From: Ruminococcus sp.
GTDB lineage: Bacteria; Bacillota; Clostridia; Oscillospirales; Ruminococcaceae
DNA length: 55,033 nt
Assembly (NCBI GenBank): GCA_017543335.1
Contig: JAFYGE010000070.1
Location: 1 to 55,033 of the forward strand
Direction of reading: 5' to 3'
The notes below the pieces were generated by a model that saw only the letters and a list, made by a program, of their open reading frames with translations, was not told the origin of the DNA and searched no databases. Positions 52,253 through 55,033 of the stretch are shown here, piece by piece. Position numbers and translations under genes: made by a program. Numbering within the stretch: position 1 is the stretch's first letter; the number at the start of each line of letters is the position of its first letter.

Positions 52253-53119
52253 ATGCTGTATGGTCTTTTAGCAGTTATAATAATACTGCTGAGTATAAAA
52301 ATATATCTGCTGAAAAGATCGGCAAGAGAAATATCAGATTCATTTGCCGACAGACTGCATACAGATACTAATACTCCTATTGGTATTTCCAGTCGTGATA
52401 AGGATATGATATATTTAGCTGACAGCATAAATACTCAGCTGAAAGTACTCAGACGTGAACATCACAAGTATACTGTCGGTGACCGTGAACTGAAAACGGC
52501 TATAATAAATATATCGCACGACATCAGAACTCCGCTGACTGCTATAAGCGGTTATCTTGACATCATGAAGGAAATGGACAAGTCCGAAGAGATAGAAAAA
52601 TATCTTGATATTCTTGAGGAACGTTCCGCTGTGATGAAACAGCTTACCGAGGAGATGTTCAGTTACTCAGTAGCACTTTCGGACGGCGTAAATAAAGATA
52701 AGACTGAATTTTCGGTCAATCAGCTGCTTGAAGATACAATAATAGGATACTACGGAGCAATAAGTGAAAAGGGAATAGAACCTGTTATTGAAATATCATC
52801 GAACAAACAGCTGAGAACATTGAACCGTTCTTCATTGGGAAGAGTATTTTCAAATCTTATCAATAATGCAATAAGATACAGCGACGGCGACTTGTCGATA
52901 AAAATGAATGACGAAGGTACTATATTTTTCTCCAATAGTGCGTCATCGCTGACAACTGTACAGGTCGAAAAGCTCTTTGACCGTTTCTATACGGTTGAGT
53001 CTTCTCGAAATTCAACAGGTCTGGGACTCGCAATTGCAAGAACTCTGCTCGAACAAATGAATGGAACTATCAAAGCAGAATTTGATAATGGTATACTGAC
53101 ATTTGTTGTAAATATTTGA
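52253..53119 (+). CDS. Sensor histidine kinase
   Basis: A 288-residue kinase with one short N-terminal membrane helix (about 2-18), no extracellular sensor domain, dimerisation domain with phospho-acceptor His89 (NISHDIRTPLTA), and ATPase domain with NLINNAIRYSDG and STGLGLAIARTL. Kinases without a sensor domain often read the state of a linked ABC transporter, which is encoded just upstream. Probably partner of the response regulator at 49865. Confidence 0.93.
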   Translation: MLYGLLAVIIILLSIKIYLLKRSAREISDSFADRLHTDTNTPIGISSRDKDMIYLADSINTQLKVLRREHHKYTVGDRELKTAIINISHDIRTPLTAISGYLDIMKEMDKSEEIEKYLDILEERSAVMKQLTEEMFSYSVALSDGVNKDKTEFSVNQLLEDTIIGYYGAISEKGIEPVIEISSNKQLRTLNRSSLGRVFSNLINNAIRYSDGDLSIKMNDEGTIFFSNSASSLTTVQVEKLFDRFYTVESSRNSTGLGLAIARTLLEQMNGTIKAEFDNGILTFVVNI

Positions 53120-53125
53120 TCGTAG

Positions 53126-53171
53126 AAAAGCTCCTCGCTTGAAGCCGGCACTTCATAATGAGGAGCTTTTT
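53126..53171 (+). terminator. Terminator after the histidine kinase gene
   Basis: AAAAGCTCCTC (53126-53136) pairs with GAGGAGCTTTT (53160-53170), 23-base loop that may fold further, then T. Confidence 0.85.
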
Positions 53172-53176
53172 GATAT

Positions 53177-53207
53177 AGAAAAACTGCCGGAGGACATTCC
53201 GGCAGTT
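53177..53207 (-). terminator. Terminator of the GH16 gene
   Basis: AACTGCCGG (53182-53190) and CCGGCAGTT (53199-53207), 8-base loop. On the minus strand a short T-run (TTTCTATATC) follows. Confidence 0.8.
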
Positions 53208-53238
53208 ACATTATAGAGGTATCTAATGAAGATCTTTT

Positions 53239-54627
53239 TTATTTAATTTCCTCAAGACGAACATTTGTGAGGTAAACAGTTGCTGTAGAACCTCTGTTAC
53301 CGAGGTTGAACTCAAGTCTTCCGGTAGGATCATCTTTGTTGGTCATTTCAAATTCGTATTCGTAAGTTTTTCTTTCTGTTGTGATACCAACGGTTGTATC
53401 CTGCAAGTATCTGATCCAGCCAGCGTTAGGAGCGGAAACACATACGATAATATCACGGTCCTCGTCAGCCCATGCGTCAAATGTTACTTTGTATTTTTTG
53501 CCCTTCATTATAGGCATTTCAGGCTGAACAAGCTGAACTGAGTAATCAACCGTACCTTGATTCTGGGTAGTGATAACGATCATATTATCTTTTATTTCAG
53601 CTTTTCCCTCACCGCCTTCAAAGAGCATGAACTTCCAGTCTACGTCATAATTAAGGTCTTCTGCTTCAGAGAAATCTCCGTTATTAACATAGTTGCCGTC
53701 AGCGAGAGGTTCACGTATTTTTACTTCTGGTTTAGATACATTAGTATCATATTTTGGCTTCTGGTAAACACGGACGTAATCGATCTCAAATTCAGCATCA
53801 TCGAAGTTTGTAGTTTCGTCCGGATTTCCCGGCCATGAGCCGCCTACAGCCAAGTTCATCTGAACGAAGAAAGGCTGATTGAACGGAGCTGGATATTCCT
53901 TTTCATTTCCGTTAGCATCACCGGAGAACCAGTCATTAGCGGTCAGTGTGAGTTCACCGTCCACGTAGAAACGAATTTCCCCCGGCTCCCACTCTACTGA
54001 GTATTCATGGAAACTATCGGCATAAGAACCGTTTTGAAGGACACGGGTTCCCTGCTGTTCACCGTGAGGTTCGCCATAGTGCAGAGTGCTGTAAGCAGTG
54101 TCTACACGGCTTCCGAGAACTTCCATAATATCTATCTCGCCGCACTTTGGCCACTGACCGTATAAGTTTTCGTCCTTAGGCATCATCCATATAGCAGGCC
54201 ATAAACCTTTGCCTTCCGGTACTTTAGCTCTTGCGACGATTTTTCCGTATAAGAAATCCTTTTTATCCTGAGATTTTATTTTACCTGATGTATAGTAAGG
54301 TTTTCCGTTTTGTTCAGTTTTGATAGCTTTAAGTACAAGTTTTCCGTCTCTGATGAATACATTATCAGTTGACTCTGTATATTCCTGTAATTCCTGATTA
54401 GTCCAACCCGGTTCATGAGGGTCGTAGCTCCATATTGAGTCATCAAGCTCGTCACCGTTGAATTCGTCATTCCAAAGAAGGTTATATCCGGAAAACTGAG
54501 GGATATTGTCTTTTGACTGAGTATTACCCGACGCACTGTCAGAACTTGTAGATGAGCTTGCAGAATTTCCGCATCCTGTCAGCATAACGATTGCAGACAT
54601 TATGGATATAAGTTGCATTTTTTTCAT
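53239..54627 (-). CDS. Lipid-anchored GH16 beta-glucanase with C-terminal CBM4-like module
   Basis: A 462-residue enzyme for beta-1,3- or mixed-linkage glucans. Lipobox VMLTGC after a short signal peptide predicts membrane attachment. GH16 domain (about 45-290) has the catalytic core GEIDIMEVLG, with nucleophile Glu164, Asp166 and acid/base Glu169. The VNNGDFSEAED segment opens a CBM4/9-like beta-sandwich (about 305-462). GGAGGAG precedes ATG 54627. On the minus strand TATAAT lies at 54676-54671 without a clear -35. There is no dockerin. Confidence 0.93.
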   Translation of the reverse strand: MKKMQLISIMSAIVMLTGCGNSASSSTSSDSASGNTQSKDNIPQFSGYNLLWNDEFNGDELDDSIWSYDPHEPGWTNQELQEYTESTDNVFIRDGKLVLKAIKTEQNGKPYYTSGKIKSQDKKDFLYGKIVARAKVPEGKGLWPAIWMMPKDENLYGQWPKCGEIDIMEVLGSRVDTAYSTLHYGEPHGEQQGTRVLQNGSYADSFHEYSVEWEPGEIRFYVDGELTLTANDWFSGDANGNEKEYPAPFNQPFFVQMNLAVGGSWPGNPDETTNFDDAEFEIDYVRVYQKPKYDTNVSKPEVKIREPLADGNYVNNGDFSEAEDLNYDVDWKFMLFEGGEGKAEIKDNMIVITTQNQGTVDYSVQLVQPEMPIMKGKKYKVTFDAWADEDRDIIVCVSAPNAGWIRYLQDTTVGITTERKTYEYEFEMTNKDDPTGRLEFNLGNRGSTATVYLTNVRLEEIK

Positions 54628-54736
54628 AAAGACTCCTCCTTAAAACTGTAGTGGTTGTTTTTATGTTAATATTATAACCGATTTTACAGTAAAAACATAC
54701 CATTTTTAAGACATTTATGATAATTTCTTGACCTTA

Positions 54737-54765
54737 TTGACTTTTTATAGGATACAATTTATAAT
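54737..54765 (+). promoter_or_regulatory. SigmaA promoter of cobT
   Basis: TTGACT (54737-54742), 17-nt spacer, TATAAT (54760-54765). The leader is about 25 nt, too short for a cobalamin riboswitch. Confidence 0.75.
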
Positions 54766-54798
54766 TATATATGTATTATAATATTTCGGAGGATATTA

Positions 54799-55033
54799 AT
54801 GGAACGCATCAGACATATTTCTCGCACTAACAGAGCAATTGCAGAAGAAGCTAAAATGAACTGGGACAGTATTGCAAAACCGCTCGGCAGCTTTGGTATT
54901 CTGGAGGATATGATAATAAAGATAGCATCAATACAAGAAACGCAACATCCTGATATATCAAAGCGGATAGCAGTTGTTATGTGCGGTGACCACGGAGTAG
55001 TAGCTGAAGGAGTTACACAATGCGGAAGCGAAG
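54799..55033 (+). CDS. cobT: CobT, nicotinate-nucleotide-dimethylbenzimidazole phosphoribosyltransferase (3' end outside window)
   Basis: The first 78 codons. The gene makes alpha-ribazole phosphate for the lower ligand of cobalamin. The MNWDSIAKPLGSFGILEDM segment binds the base, and AVVMCGDHGVVAEGVTQ carries the conserved GDHG. TTCGGAGGA precedes ATG 54799. It is truncated by the window edge. Confidence 0.9.
   Translation, partial: MERIRHISRTNRAIAEEAKMNWDSIAKPLGSFGILEDMIIKIASIQETQHPDISKRIAVVMCGDHGVVAEGVTQCGSE

Noticed and set aside
54628-54798. A cobalamin riboswitch before cobT
   Set aside because: The promoter leaves a leader of about 25 nt, and no B12-box-like sequence is present.

Overview
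The window reads as a chromosomal segment of an anaerobic, fibre-degrading, cellulosome-forming Firmicute of the genus Ruminococcus, most likely R. flavefaciens or a close relative. The reasons are dockerin modules on a CBM22/GH10/GH43/CBM6 protein and on a CBM22/SGNH-esterase protein, a complete spoIIIA operon followed by the usual clostridial nusB-xseA-xseB-ispA-dxs-tlyA-nadK-argR-recN block, moderate AT-richness, and strong sigmaA promoters with 17-nt spacers. No rRNA, tRNA, CRISPR array, phage or plasmid genes were seen.

Layout. 1-3150: surface/pilus locus (end of a sortase-anchored protein, a pilin-like protein with a Spy0128-type isopeptide domain, a class B sortase). 3185-14216: HtrA protease, then plant-cell-wall degradation (lipid-anchored GH5 endoglucanase with two repeated beta-sandwich modules, AraC regulator, cellulosomal xylanase/arabinofuranosidase, cellulosomal esterase). 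14316-14924: uridine-kinase-like P-loop protein. 15021-19670: spoIIIAA-AH. 19774-32482: housekeeping run from asp23 to dtd, with an out-of-place GH42 beta-galactosidase between a phosphatase and dtd. 32529-34136: a class B penicillin-binding protein whose start codon directly follows a terminator hairpin. 34152-36578 (minus): radA and a lipoprotein. 36768-38608: maf and a DUF1015 gene. 38640-44077 (minus): tcdA, an ECF S-component, then fhs-tsaE-tsaB-rpiB-upp. 44229-46370 (minus): AraC regulator, small membrane protein, OGG1-type glycosylase. 46482-49212: TPM-domain lipoprotein, small alarmone synthetase, a 234-bp MITE-like element, two small proteins. 49322-53119: low-complexity lipoprotein, response regulator, ABC ATPase, permease and histidine kinase, which look like one envelope-sensing module. 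53239-54627 (minus): lipid-anchored GH16 glucanase. 54799-end: start of cobT.

How the genes work together. Two secreted cellulosomal enzymes attack decorated xylan (backbone, side chains, probably acetyl groups). Two enzymes without dockerins, GH5 and GH16, are predicted to sit on the membrane as lipoproteins and may cut beta-glucan near the cell. The AraC regulator lies between them. TsaB, TsaE and TcdA form most of a t6A/ct6A tRNA-modification set, and a divergent TsaD-family protein lies beside nusB. The most unusual items are the terminator fused to the PBP start, the TA-flanked MITE at the stop codon of the alarmone synthetase gene, the duplicated CBM22-dockerin block, the five-gene lipoprotein/two-component/ABC locus, and the class B sortase locus with noncanonical sorting signals.
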